Source: Acanthosepion esculentum (taxonomy: Eukaryota > Mollusca > Cephalopoda > Sepiida > Sepiidae). Taken from it: 64,000 nucleotides of DNA. Below the pieces are notes generated by a model. It worked only from the letters and a program-made list of their open reading frames with translations, did not search any database and had not been told where the DNA came from. The stretch is taken from NCBI GenBank assembly GCA_964036315.1, contig OZ038478.1, positions 145,425,065-145,489,064 of the forward strand, given 5' to 3'. A program made the translations under genes and the position numbers. Of this stretch, positions 42,810-55,000 are shown piece by piece; position 1 is the stretch's first letter; every line of letters begins with the position of its first letter.

Positions 42810-44879
42810 TTATACACAAGTTTAGGCATATACAGGTAGCGTAATGGTTGTAAAATCAGAAAGCAAGGTTAACGAGTACAAATTCCAACCGAGACCAATC
42901 AAACAACGCTACTGCGATCAGCCATCAAGTATTTCGTTATCTTACTGAAGACTTATGTATGTATGTGTGTATGCATGTCAAGGTCCCTAAGTAGTATCTA
43001 TATAGTAAATTGGTTGAACGAAAAAAAAACAGCGTACAAGGCGAAATTGAGATATAAAGATGGCATCAAGACCATGCTGAAGTAGGCCAAGCTCATGGAA
43101 AACCTAGATCGTTCATCCTGGAGGAAAGGTGTTCCCTGATAAGAGAGATTTTGAAAGAAACGTTTGCACTGGAACTTTTGCCACGGAATTTGATATAACG
43201 AGTAATGTATGATCGTGTCCATATAGAGCAGGCCTTAAAAAAAGTTCAAAGAAAGCACACGTACGCACACACATAAACACACACACACATAAACACACGT
43301 ATTACAAGTTATGCGGCTTTCATGTAACAACTATTGTGAAAGACGCTAACGTTGCCACTTCTGCCCAAGAGAATGTAAGACCCTAGCAATACTAAAAAGC
43401 CACATCCTTGCTGTCCATATTTGAGATTGGATCAAACGATGGCATTGCCCGAAATGGAGCCGCAGCCAATATGCCAAGTACGATGAGATAGAAATACCGG
43501 CCCCCAGGCGTGCGGTAAGCCCACTGGAAGTTTTGGACCTATTAGTCTTCGTTAAGCTAACCACCGAGGAGAAGGAAAACGCTGATGTAACACCTGCGGC
43601 TTGGCAGTATGCAATGTTGCTTGATTATTCTTTTTAGGTACATGCTATTCTTGCTTAGTGTGGCTGGTTCAGTGAAACTTCCTTCTTCATTTGCAAGTAG
43701 GTAGGTTACCAGAAGTCATATCTGATATGTGTTCGGAGTTAGCGACCCCACCAGAGACCCTGATTACGTTTAGTGGTTCGTGTTCCTGTTTCTAAGATGT
43801 GTGATATTGATTGTCAGCCAAGTTATGTGGGACTATCAAAAATCGCGCAGATATCAGCAGTTTTCCAGTAATTTAGAGTAGGCACCATCTCGTCCAACCG
43901 TAATATGTTGGGAACCATCCTTGTCCAAGTCAGCAGTCATAACCTTCGTATCAACTGCATTCTCATTGTTAAAAATGGCTTCGCACTAATGAAGCCTGTG
44001 TGTTTTAACAAGACACCGAATCAGAAACAAAGAATGTTATCAAATAACAAAAAACACATGTTTTAGTAACACATAAGATGGATAAGGCATGAAGCGGAAA
44101 TGATCACAATTGGGGCGCTGACATTCCAAACTCTACTTCAAGTAAAGGGTTAAGAAGAAAAACCCTATCAATAGTCACGATTCGAATTCCCCAAGATTTG
44201 GGGCCGTCGTATTATCTATGCATGCAAGCAGTGTCCACATAGTATGGGCTGCAACACGGGATCTCCAATACTGGAGGCCTCAGCAAGAACCCTTTAGTCT
44301 TGAGACCCTGTTGAAACTAATCAAAAATAATGAAATAGCAACAGGCGTCGCTGATTGGACTCTAAAGGACTGGCAACATGCGGGGCGGTCAGATGCATCA
44401 GTTCCATTTATTTCATGCTGATGGAAAGGTTCGAATGAATATCAGAACAAGTGAAGCCGAAGTTGTCAACAATGCAGTCGAGTTGGGTATTCATGATGCT
44501 GTTGGCTGTGTTCTCGTGGAATGAGTCTAGTTCGCGGGTCCATTTAACATATCAATGACGACTAACAGTAACATGACAATTTGCATGCATTCGTGGACTC
44601 TATGAATTATACTGGACTTATCGCCGTTTCTTTTTGCTTAAAGGCATGCGAGATGTACAGTTGTTATTGTACATAAACAATTTATTTCACTCATTAAAAC
44701 GCGAAATTTCATGCTAAAATGTAGTTGCTAAAGATGCCTAAATCCTAACAAAAATTAATTTCGAAACGTAAATATTTATTACAAAAATGATCTCACAATG
44801 CCTATCTGTCCTACTGCTAACATATCGGAAATAAAAAAATATGCAATTTGTACATCAAATCATCGAATCATATATACCA
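42810..44879. other. No gene recognised
   Basis: Non-coding DNA with a weak SINE-like GGTAGCGTAATGGTTG at 42836 and an ACACAC patch at 43265-43297. The frames at 43346-43564 and 44218-44421 show no known motif. Confidence 0.45.
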
Positions 44880-45310
44880 TTTTCTATATCAACCAAGAAT
44901 CCATGTTACATTCACAAATTACATGTATTACATAAATTAAATATAATTATTAAGTAATTAATTTGCGTTAAATGCTGCATTCACCAATTGCATAAATATA
45001 ATTTACAAATTACATAAATATATTTTTTACAAAATTACATGAATTAAAATAAAATTACATAAATGCTACATTCGCAAATTACATTATATATTACATTCAC
45101 AACTTCAAATTATATATATAAATACACATATTTACTAATTAAATTTCATTAAATGCTACATTCGCAAATCATATTAAATTCTACATTCACAGATTTTTTT
45201 TCATTCGCAACTCATTAATTAAGGACTATCTCTCAATTTAAATGCCATATTCACAAATTAGATGCTACAGTGTCCACTTATTAAATGGTATAAATTTTAC
45301 ATTCAAAAGC
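44880..45310. repeat. Degenerate tandem repeat of ACATTCGCAAATTACAT-like units
   Basis: TACATTC(A/G)CAAATTACAT and AAATGCTACATTCGCAAATT recur at least eight times with AT-rich spacers. Confidence 0.6.
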
Positions 45311-45765
45311 TATGAAAAGTTATATATGTAAACTGTATAAAATCACACATTCGCAATTTTAATCCATGAAAATATCAGGGAATGCATTTCTTGCATTTAT
45401 ATGAATCGAACATAAGCGAATATCGAGTTGCATGTCTTTATAAAAGCCGAGGAACAGTGCCCCATCGATCCAAAGGCGTTGAACCAAATATAGTCTTGAG
45501 TCAAAAAAATAATTTGCAAAGCAGAACAAAAAAAAATGGAAAAAATAGGCATTGATAAGACATTTCAAAGTGGGAATACGAAAATGTAATTTCCGCTTTC
45601 AACTATAATTTGGGATATTTGTGTTAAACACGATTGAAAGAAAGGTAACAAAAAAGATTTTATATTCATGTTTTGGGTTTGAAGCTACGTAAGCTTATTC
45701 GGAGGTTGAACCATCAAAGAAAATGGCACCTATCTTTCGCACTCATACATCCCTCCTTCTGTCTG

Positions 45766-45768
<3 letters not shown>
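45311..45768. other. No gene seen
   Basis: Non-coding. Confidence 0.5.

Positions 45769-45854
<86 letters not shown>
45769..45854. repeat. (CT)n followed by (TA)n microsatellite
   Basis: About 35 bp of CT adjoin about 50 bp of TA. Confidence 0.95.
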
Positions 45855-45856
<2 letters not shown>

Positions 45857-45869
45857 TCGTATGCAAACT

Positions 45870-46910
45870 GTATCCCCACAAAGCATGTGAACTTGATGGT
45901 ATCCCTGCATCTCGCATCGTATTGTCTTCTTTCGGGCAAGCAATATGACTTTCGCTTGTCTAGGTTAACCGTTGATGTTTTACGGTCAATGCAGGTCGAA
46001 ATGAAAGTTATTTTGAACCGCCTCCCTACTGGATCTTATTGCATTTTAATGCAAGTGTCCTCCAGCGCTCTCTCCTTAAGTCTACGTTGTTCTTAATTTT
46101 CATGAACGGTATTCTTAGTAGCATCAGTTCTCAATTCGGTATGCTGATGACACAACTATTTACACATGTTTTAATGCTAAATCTGTTCGCTTCCAATTGA
46201 TAGGTAATCTCAAAAATGTTGCTTATAGAATCAAAAAATGGATTATTAATTTTAACGCGCTGCAAAATGAAACTTCTCTTTTAATCGCCAAGAACTTTTA
46301 CGCCTTCGCTGATACTAACCTCCATCACTTGGAATTATTGAGCCTTCTCAGAATAACGTTTTCCGCTGACAAGAATTGGAAAGATTATATTGAATCAATT
46401 GCTAGGTCTGCTGCTAGGAAGCTTGCTTCATTGTGTCATGCTAGACAATTTTTCTTGCCAAAATTTAGCTTACACATTTTAAGTCTACCGTTCGTCCATG
46501 CATTGAATATTGCTGACACATCTCGTATGTTGCCTCTTCTATGTCTTTAGAAGCTTATGATAGAATAAAAATGCGAATCTGCAATGTCATTTATCCTAAC
46601 AGGGTACCTTGACTTTCGCACCGCCGTAACGTAGTTTTCTTGTACTTTTTCTATAAATGTGTTCATGATAATTGTTCTGATTATCTTTCCTGTTTGGTGC
46701 GTAGTCCTCATTAATTTACGCCTAGTATTACATTGGCGACAAGGTTTCATAATTTTACAGTTGTCATCACTAGATGTAACCGTAAGTTTTATGCTATCTT
46801 TTTCTTCCCTTACTTGTGGAACTCTCTTCCGGCTTCTTGCTATCCATTCAGCTTTGATCTTCAAAAATTCTAATCCAATATCAATCGTTATGTCTTCTTG
46901 ATTCCTAATT
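45870..46910 (+). pseudogene. CR1/Jockey-type LINE RT to C-terminus, degenerate
   Basis: KQYDFRLSRLTVDVLRSM (about 45937) corresponds to QYGFR..RST.DVL. A much decayed middle follows, then RYADDTTIYTCF (about 46138-46172) with the catalytic YADD intact. LIGNLKNVAYRIKKWIINFN, RITFSADKNWKDYIESIARS then AARKLASLCHARQFFLPKF cover the thumb and post-RT region. The RR-VGSL-type and final WN.LP-type blocks are recognisable in shifted frames to about 46910 (SLTCGTLFRLLAIHS region). The 5' part abuts the CT/TA microsatellite. It is broken by frameshifts. Confidence 0.7.
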
Positions 46911-47186
46911 TTTTATTATTCTCTCTCCTTAATAATGGTTTCTTTTTCTCATATTCTTTCACACCCAGTAACCACTTGTGTGTTAGTTTTTATTGTCTTG
47001 CTTAAAGCAAAATGATTTAAAAATATGACTTCATTAACTATTTCTTTCCAAATGTATATCATTATATGTAAATATATATATATTGGGTCTATATATATGT
47101 GTGAAAGAGTGTGTTTGTGCTTATGTGCACAATTTACTGCATGAAAAAAAATATATATTTAACGATATTTTTCTTAAGGAGGCAGA

Positions 47187-47701
47187 TGTAATGATATAAG
47201 TTGTCAGCTGATGTATTGTTAACGATGTTACAGAACTCGTTTTGACAATTATCGTCTTAACAAAGGTCAGCTGAAGGAGTAGAGCTCTCAAGAATCATGT
47301 CAACCGAGCCTGACAAAGAGGAGCCTGAGTGAAGCGGACGAAGAACCAGGTCAATAGACCCCGGGCTATTGAATGATGTTTTAGACAAAAGCTGACCGTA
47401 CAAAATAGGCCGGTTCTCTCAAAAAAAGTGCTCCTTAGTTGCGTAAACGAGAGATCCGCTCACCCACCACCCGAAAAGAAGGCACACACCGGTTAAACCG
47501 TTGCCCCACCCTCACCTCGGGTCAGTTTTCCTCGGTCACCTACAACCGGCCCTTATAAGAAGGTTGCAGATGAATAGTATTTGCCAACTGCTACAATTTT
47601 GTCTTATGATTTTATTTCTTGCGTAAAGATCCGACCAAAGCGTTCGACTAGATGAAGCTGCACACTGCGAAGAGACCTGGTGCCTGGTCTGAGCTGCAAC
47701 A
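47187..47701 (+). repeat. Candidate LTR (solo or 3' end of a lost Gypsy element)
   Basis: Begins TGTAATGATATAAG directly after a purine tract (TTAAGGAGGCAGA, 47174-47186) and ends GAGCTGCAACA. TG...CA ends and the PPT-like sequence suit a 3' LTR. It is more GC-rich than its surroundings (CACCCTCACCTCGGGTCAG). No second copy or TSD was found. Confidence 0.35.
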
Positions 47702-48125
47702 CTACTTTGGTGTGTATACATGTGTGTGGAGGGGTGTTTTAGTGTTTAATTGCACGTATCTGTTTTATCGATAAAGTTATGCTCATGAATCAGTGTCTTT
47801 CTTTTCGGTTTGATATTTTATCATACGTGTTTCAATTTTGGTTCATGGTGACATTCACGGTAGAACCGTTTACTGGCTTGCCGGTTCCAATTGTACAGGG
47901 GATGCTGAAGTTAGGCTGTCCCTCCTCTCAGAAGTTAAAATGGTCAGATCTCCAAAGCTGCAGTTGGTTTGAATTCAGAGGTTTCCGCTTCCTATAGTGG
48001 TTGCCGACCAAGGCTATATAGCGCAGTCTGGGTGGGCAGGGATGGCTCCTTAACTTTCACAAGAGTATTAGCACGTAAATTAATGGAATTAAGAGAAATT
48101 CTAACTCAGTCCGACCCGCTAGCCA
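47702..48125. other. No gene recognised
   Basis: Non-coding; no motif recognised. Confidence 0.45.
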
Positions 48126-48420
48126 TCACTCAACGTTTGCTTCTGTTGTATTTGTGACTAAAGAAAGAGTTTTTTGCTTGGAAGTTTTATAGACTCTACC
48201 TATATCTATATATTTGTCTAGGGTAATGTTTTTATCCTTTAAAAACTTTTCCCTGACTATATCATCTATAACCCATGCAATTATTTGGTCTCGAATTAAC
48301 CTGTCTTTCATTTCCTCAAAATTGCAGTCTTTTGCTAACTGCCGGGGCGCAGAGAGATATACATCTATACTCTCTGAAGCTTCTTGCTTTTGAATATGAA
48401 ATCTCTAAGCCCGTAAGATT
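48126..48420 (-). pseudogene. Gypsy-type gag fragment, antisense
   Basis: Minus strand: RFHIQKQEASESIDVYLSAP (about 48412) then NFEEMKDRLIRDQIIAWVID, DIVREKFLKDKNITLDKYID and IGRVYKTSKQ. This matches the gag motif of a Gypsy lineage (F..R.Q...ES...F...L......C.F......IRD.I..GI.....RE.LL...LTL). It belongs to a different gag family from the 18-25 kb elements. No flanking protease is seen. Confidence 0.7.
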
Positions 48421-50784
48421 CATGGGTTTCTCCAAAAACTTCTTTGAATTTCGTTATTACTACTTACAAATTTTCTTTCTCCTCTTCATTATCGAATTTC
48501 AACCCCTCGTAAATGACGTATGCGTCTTCTACTATTATTGACAGGAGACAGATGTTTGGTATGTACTGTCAGGTTCTTTATTGAGTCGACTGGCTTTTGA
48601 ATAACTTCGAAAATTTCGAATAAGCTTTTCAAATGAGTTGCCAAATTCCCTAATAAAACCATTTTTGAAGGAGGTTGGATATTTGCCGTAAATTGCCTTC
48701 AGTTTAGACGTCTACATTTAATGGCCGTGTATGAATGATACGGCAAGGCAGTTATGCAAAAGGATCGATAAGAAATGGGTTGATGACCAATGAATTCGTC
48801 CTCTCTGTAAACAATTCAGGCGATGCAGCGTATGCCTTTGTTTGTTGACTGAACTTTCCTAGCAGTTACATGACTATCATGTTGCAATCGGTGAATACAT
48901 GTATATGTCTTTCGGTATATAAGTTTCATTTAAGACGACTGAAAAGGAACTTCGATTAAACATTTTATTCAATGTTTCTTGCATTCTTGCAAATGTTTCC
49001 ATTTCTTGAAATAAAGTGTCGAAAAACTGTCCAAATGTATCCGAGCTATTCTATTAGTCATTATCAAGGATGTGTCTTTTTTTACTGAATATGTAGAGTA
49101 GGCTAAGAAATAATTGAGGTTAATTCCACTGTCTGTAGCATTTAATTTAAAAAAGGGCTCTGTACAGAGTAGAGCTTAATACTATAAAAGTTGCATTTAC
49201 TGGTTCGTTAAAGAAGCCTTTTATTAGCAACTACAAAAATATATGATGCAATTAACTATACGTTTGATTATCTTGCTACTCCTCACCTTAGCTTCTTATA
49301 AAAAACTGAACAAGTTATATTTGTTTCATAATTATGATACAAGTTTGCCACTCGCTTATAGTTGGTATCAGTTTCTTGGCTGCCACTTATGGCCTTGTCT
49401 AGGATTATATTTTAGACCACATTTTACCATGATGAAAATTACCCCCTTTTTATCTTAATTTTGAATTTAGCCTAGGTCTGACAACTAATTGGTTAATGAG
49501 GGTAAATCCACAAGCTTTATTTTAATTTTAATTTTTTTCTTCTCTCGTTCTTCTCTTCTCTTTCGAAAATATAGAGTAGGTATCTTGCTTTTAAAATTTA
49601 AAAATAATTATTTACTAATCAGTTATTTACCATCACTTGGGGAGGTACAACTTAGCGCTGAGACATGAAAGCTATTGTGCACCGATTTTTGAAGTTGTTT
49701 TTAATCTCATATAATATATCATTTGTGTGTGTATGTGTGTCTGTGTGTGTGTGTGTAAAATAAGTAAGTATGTGATAAATGAAATAAATAATGTATGTTG
49801 CAAAATAATTATTTCGGTGTCATAGCTTTCTTTATCAATACACTGATTACAACTGGTCTCCATTAAAAACAGATATCATTATGCAGGGAAATTCAGAAAG
49901 TAACTGTCTCCGATTACGGGTTTAGTGGTGCAGCTTCGTATATAAGAATATGTCAGCCTTCACAAGCTGCAGTTAAGATGATGGCTTTTACCAGAACTCG
50001 AGCACTGACTCCGACATCACATGCAGGCGTTCATATTCATATTAAAAATTCAAATCTTGACAAAGGATTTTATAACTTCTTTCTTGATACTGGACACAGA
50101 TTATTGAGTTAAACTCTCCAACATGATTTTATCAAATCTTCACTAAAGACGTCTTGAGTTTTTAACAAAATTCTTTACATTTCGTTAGTATCTTCTGATC
50201 ATTTCTCCAGTTTCCAGCGTTGTTTTACATTTGTCATTTTCTGAAGTTATTCAATATTTCATTTCCTTCGTCAAGTCAAACTTGCGATCCATTTGTAATG
50301 CTTCAAAACTTGCAATATGGCGATTAATTTTAGACGTCAACATTTAGGCCTTTTCCGAGAAATGGTTGCTATTTGCTTATTTCTATGTATAACGAACTGG
50401 CTATCATCATTACTTGGCAGATCGATATTGTTATCAATTAACAAATACAACTTTAAATTCCAAATAAAGTATTTATTTTCTATATCGATTACACGTGTAA
50501 TGATTAATAATCTTATACGCATTCTACTTACCAACAACAATGCTATTTGATTTTATTTACCTGACCTCCCCAATAAGTTAAGATGAACCCCAAAGTCTTT
50601 CTTGTGTGGGGGTGCCCATACGTGTACATATGGGCCAAGGATAAAAACTGTGTTTGATGTTCAAAATTTAACAGGGTTGGTCTTTAAATATTTTGCAAGA
50701 TGACTTTATTTCTTTTGAAACAATCGGCAAATAGCAATATTTGAAAACTTGCAGTTTTTCAAATAAAGAAATGTACTGATTTAT
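48421..50784. other. No gene seen
   Basis: AT-rich. Short (GT)n at about 49725-49756. No coding motif. Confidence 0.5.
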
Positions 50785-51250
50785 TCGTCTAATATGTGCC
50801 GTATCCCTTCAGGACGTGGGCAATCTTGGTTCGCCACAACATCCTGATTTTTGTAGTTCTCAGGTTTGTCATTTTCCCTATCCCTCTTAATCCCTGTTCT
50901 GTCAATCCTTTACAAAGTTTGTTATGTAGGTTAATCACTGCTTTACTCTTGCCTTCAATATGTCCTGTGAGTGTCAGATTTTCTAAGCCCTCGTTTTTCA
51001 TTATATTCCCTATAAATTTCAATTGTCTCTTTCTGATTCTAAGTATCAATGTCCTTTTTGTATCCAATTCCACAAAAACAAACTCATTACTCGTATGTAA
51101 TGTCCAGCATTTTTTGTTTCTATTGACTCAAGTCTCTTCTATAACTTTGAAGAGATTGTCCATCATTTACTACCATATAGCAGAACCGATATTACATATT
51201 CAGATGAAGTTCACAGTTGAGAAACAGAATTCAGGAGTATCTTATTCTGT
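50785..51250 (-). pseudogene. RTE-like LINE ORF2 3' fragment, antisense
   Basis: Minus-strand frame 51073-50789: MELDTKRTLILRIRKRQLKF then IGNIMKNEGLENLTLTGHIE, GKSKAVINLHNKLCKGLTEQ, GLRGIGK and LWRTKIAHVLKGYGTY-stop. This is the intact ORF2 C-terminus of the family seen at 37290-39250. Upstream to about 51250 the similarity continues in other frames. Confidence 0.75.
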
Positions 51251-52480
51251 TCTGGATGAGGAGAAATTGATACTCTTATCCTGCTTTTGAAGGTTTTGAA
51301 ACTACATTCATTAAGATCATCTTTTATGATTTGTCTTTTAGCATGTTATTTAGATAGATAGATAGATAGATAGATAGAAGGGATCCCCTTTTAAAAGTGA
51401 TTATAGAATACTACGTTACACGCACTTTTTAAAAACGGACCGCCATATTTATGTAATATAATATTTAAGCAATTGCATTGATCACATACTCCGTATTTTT
51501 TTCGATATAATTAATTTAAATGTCGCATTTAAAAATAATAAAAAAATAAATAAATGAAATAAAAACTATAAAAAAATAACACGAATCAAAAGAAATAAAA
51601 TACATTGTATTAGTAACATGACCTCCCCTACTTACGAATCAGATATTCTTTTTTTCTGGTAGCACGAGACATATTAGCTTTAAGTAATATCCCCTGTTAT
51701 TATAACAACAAAATATCTCATTGCTAAACAGAAGAGATCAGACCGCCTGACTGATAAAGTCGTATTCTGTTTTATAGTATAGAATATTATATGATTAAGG
51801 TATTTTCACAATTAAAATCTTGAAGATTGCCCTCGAGTTTAAATTGAATATAATTATAGTCCGTTTTTGAATGTCATTAAAATAAATCCTATTCTTAGAG
51901 TACATTTCTTTATTTGAAAAACTGCAGTTTCTGGAGCATTTGTCCAACAGTTTAACATTATTCTAACAGTGTTTTCTTTTTTTAACTTAGTTATTTATCA
52001 TTTAACCAGAGAAGTGTATCGAACAAAAATCAACGATAATTTTACTTAAGTACAGTTACTAAGAGCTATAGCATCTAATTTACAATTATGAAACCATAGG
52101 TAGGTAAGCTATGTACGTACGTTTGTATGTATGTATGTATGTATGTTATTATCCCTCTTTCAACCATTAAGTCCGGAAAAAAGAAATCGTGTAGATGTCT
52201 TAAAACTAAGAGACTAAGGCAGAAAGAATAATAGGAGTTCGTATTCATACTTAATAAAACAAAAACGTTATATGTATATCGAACAACATATCTGCTCTCA
52301 GAACATTTTCAATGTAATTTACGCTTATAGGATTCAACCATCTTTTACACTTAATATTATATAATAATAAGTTAGGCTTAGGTTCATTTAACCACCATAG
52401 AGAAAATGTTTTGCCTGCCATCAGCGTGACTGACGATAGATTCCTGGAGAGTCTCCACACAGCACCGTCTTGGCCTCACG
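51251..52480. other. No gene; GATA and GTAT microsatellites
   Basis: (GATA)n at 51351-51379 and (GTAT)n at about 52120-52147. Otherwise AT-rich non-coding. Confidence 0.55.
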
Positions 52481-52499
52481 TTTTCAACTGACTTGAAGT

Positions 52500-53060
52500 A
52501 GAACTACTACATCGAATCAATAGCTGCATCTACTGCAAGAAAAGTTGAGTCACTGTCTCGTGCCAGAAGGTTTTCCTCGTCAGAGCCTACCTTGCATATT
52601 TAAAAATCTACCATTCGCCTTTGCACCACCAAATACTGCTGCCGTGTCTTGTCTGGTCTGGTGTTCCTGCTATTCACCTCAAGGTTCTTGACAAAATCCA
52701 AAAAAGGATCTGCAATGTAACCGATCCTGACTTGGCATCTCAACATCAGTCATTTTCTCACCTACGTTATGTGGCTTCTCTCTGTCTTTTCTACAAATAT
52801 TTTCATGGCAACTACTCTGACGAGCTTTTTTCCCTGCTGCGTCTTCAACATGAATTTACGTATGCTACTAGATTGGCATCTAGGTCCCACCCTCTTACTA
52901 CTGAAATAGTTAAATGCAACTACCACTTCTACCCCGACAGTTTCTTTTCTGTAGAACTCACTTCCGTTTACTTGCTTCACTGATAAGTCCAATCTTCAAA
53001 ATTTTAAATGCAACGTCAATCGCCATCTTCTCTATTCTTCAATCGCGTTCATTTTTGTTC
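52500..53060 (+). pseudogene. CR1/Jockey-type LINE C-terminal fragment
   Basis: Shifted frames: SIAASTARKVESLSRARRFS (52518), then HLKVLDKIQKRICNVTDPDL, FSHLRYVASLCLFYKYFHGN then YSDELFSLLRLQHEF, TRLASRSHPL and finally SNLQNFKCNVNRHLLYS (about 52988). The order equals the post-RT region of CR1/Jockey ORF2 (LD.IQ.R....., ..RR.V.SL.LFY.Y..G.CS.EL). It is the same region as 46390-46890, so two insertions of one family lie 6 kb apart in the same orientation. Confidence 0.75.
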
Positions 53061-53199
53061 TATCCTCAATCTTGCCCATACTCAGTCTTTTCTCTCACTT
53101 TCACTCTCTGTATCCCCCAGAATCCTAGCGGCATTCTCGTCTTGCTTGGGGTGAAATGATTTTGAAAGGATGTCTAGGTAAACATTTTCTTCTTTTATG

Positions 53200-53560
53200 T
53201 GTCATGTCTCTTCCGGACCTGTGTGATCATAGCTATAAACAATATACAACTTCGAAGCTAAGTATTGTTTGTCTCTTTACTATCCCTTCCTGTCCTTGTT
53301 CTACCGTCCATCTGAGAGGTAGATTACTCGCTATTTCCCTGTTGCTTTCAATATGTCATTTTTAAGTTTCAAATTTTCTAAGCCTTCTTTCCTCATTATT
53401 GTCCCATAAATGTTAACTGTCTGCTTCTTATATTAAGCGTATATTTCCTTTTTCCATTTTCCTTTAAACTTCCTCGTTGCTGACATGTTCCGTTTTTGGC
53501 ATGTTCAGTATTCTTCTAATTCCTTTCTACTCCTTTGTGATGAAATTGAAAAAACATTCA
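53200..53560 (-). pseudogene. RTE-like LINE ORF2 C-terminal scrap, antisense
   Basis: The minus strand gives KRKYTLNIRSRQLTFMG and the HVSNEEV-type motif just before it, then decayed tail sequence. It lies head-on against the CR1/Jockey fragment ending near 53060. Confidence 0.5.
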
Positions 53561-54412
53561 CTGCCATCTCGCATGATTGATATTGGACAGCAGTACAGAA
53601 TTATTGTATTTTGCTCTTAACAAAATTGTCATATTTCTGAATACTTTTGTTGAGCTTTTCGAAAGCATCACTGGCCAAGATGAACAGGAACAAAGTAGTA
53701 AGACAAGGTGGAATTTTAATAGAGCCCTGGACTATTCCAGAGTCGATGAGTTTAATGAAATAATAAATGTACGGATTAACACGATCGTACTAGCAACCCC
53801 AACTTCGCATATGAGACATCGGGTGGAAAAGTAAGCGTTCTTATATACAGTCAAATATGGTAGCTATGATGATTCACAGTTTCAACTACGAAACACGAAA
53901 CATGAAAATATGCAATCTGGGTGACGAGCTTGAGTTAAATCCCAAGTCAAGTAACTCTTCTTTCCGCTAGACAATAGACTTATTTTAAACTTAGTAATCA
54001 TTTTATACGACCTATTCATTTCACGCATAAAATGTCGTTGTAAAGGCTTTCTATAGTAACACTTACGTTTGTAGAGGACCGTGCGGGGTGAAGATGACGA
54101 GATATCTCTGGACTAAGATTTCCTGCTAGCCGGTCCAGCTACATAGGAATGTTGGACTATAATTAAGGCCAAAGAAGATAAAGAAAACAAACAAGACCGA
54201 TATATATATGCAAACAAATATATATTATGGATAAACAAACACGAAGACATGAAAAGTTACATAGTGTTTGTATGGAGAAGTTATGTGTGTGTTTTGTGTT
54301 GAGTGTCCGTACGTACGCGTATTGTTCTTAGCGTGGTCCCAGAATATGGGAAACGCTGTAACGGTGAGAGGTCACATATTGGTGTAAGTGGAAAAATAAA
54401 AAGTTTTATACC
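53561..54412. other. No gene seen
   Basis: No motif recognised. Confidence 0.5.
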
Positions 54413-54512
54413 TCGCCTCCGCACGAGGTAGCGGCTCAAGGCCTGAGTCGAAAAGCAGATTTGATCTCATCTCCACGCGAGATGGCCGCCCGGGGCGTAA
54501 GTCGGAAAAAGA
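54413..54512. repeat. GC-rich imperfect tandem duplication
   Basis: CTCGCCTCCGCACGAGGTAG then CGGCTCAAGGCCTGAGTCG is repeated as CTCATCTCCACGCGAGATGG then CCGCCCGGGGCGTAAGTCG, with a period of about 55 bp. It is CpG-rich compared with the AT-rich surroundings. Confidence 0.65.
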
Positions 54513-54599
54513 GAAAGAGACGAAAGGTCAACCAGTATTTATACTCGTTGAAGGATTAAGGAAATGAGAGGGAGCTAACTCCGACACGTTCTTCTATGT

Positions 54600-55000
54600 G
54601 ACGTACTTTGTCCTTTGTAGCTCTTAGTTAAGTTTGTCTTTTTGCCATATGTAATCCCTGTTCTGACAACCATTTACACAAGCTGGTTAGGTAGGTTATT
54701 CGCTGTTTTTGTCCCTCTTGCCTTCAATCTGTCCTGTGAGTTTCCAATTTTCGAAGCCATCTTTCCTCATTATGTGTCCTAGAAATTACAACTATTTCTT
54801 TCTAACGCTACGTATAAGTGTCTTTTCGTTTCCATTTTCTCGCAAATCTCTTCGTTATTTACATATTTAGCTTCAAATATTCTCAGCATCCTTCTGCAGA
54901 ACCACATTCTTATTGCCTCAAGTCTCTTCTCCACCTGTGATAAGATGGACCCGCATTCATTGTCATATAGGAAGACTCATATTACGTAACAGTTCAGTAC
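54600..55000 (-). pseudogene. RTE-like LINE ORF2 C-terminal fragment, antisense
   Basis: Minus strand: YDNECGSILSQVEKRLEAIR then MWFCRRMLRIFEAKYVNNEE, ICEKMETKRH and frame-shifted remnants to about 54610. The block equals YG.ECW..S...EKRLEA.EMWFYRRML of the 37290-39250 element. Confidence 0.7.

Noticed and set aside
44218..44421. 67-codon frame with balanced composition
   Set aside because: No recognised domain, no repeated copies in the window and no start or splice support; too short to call.
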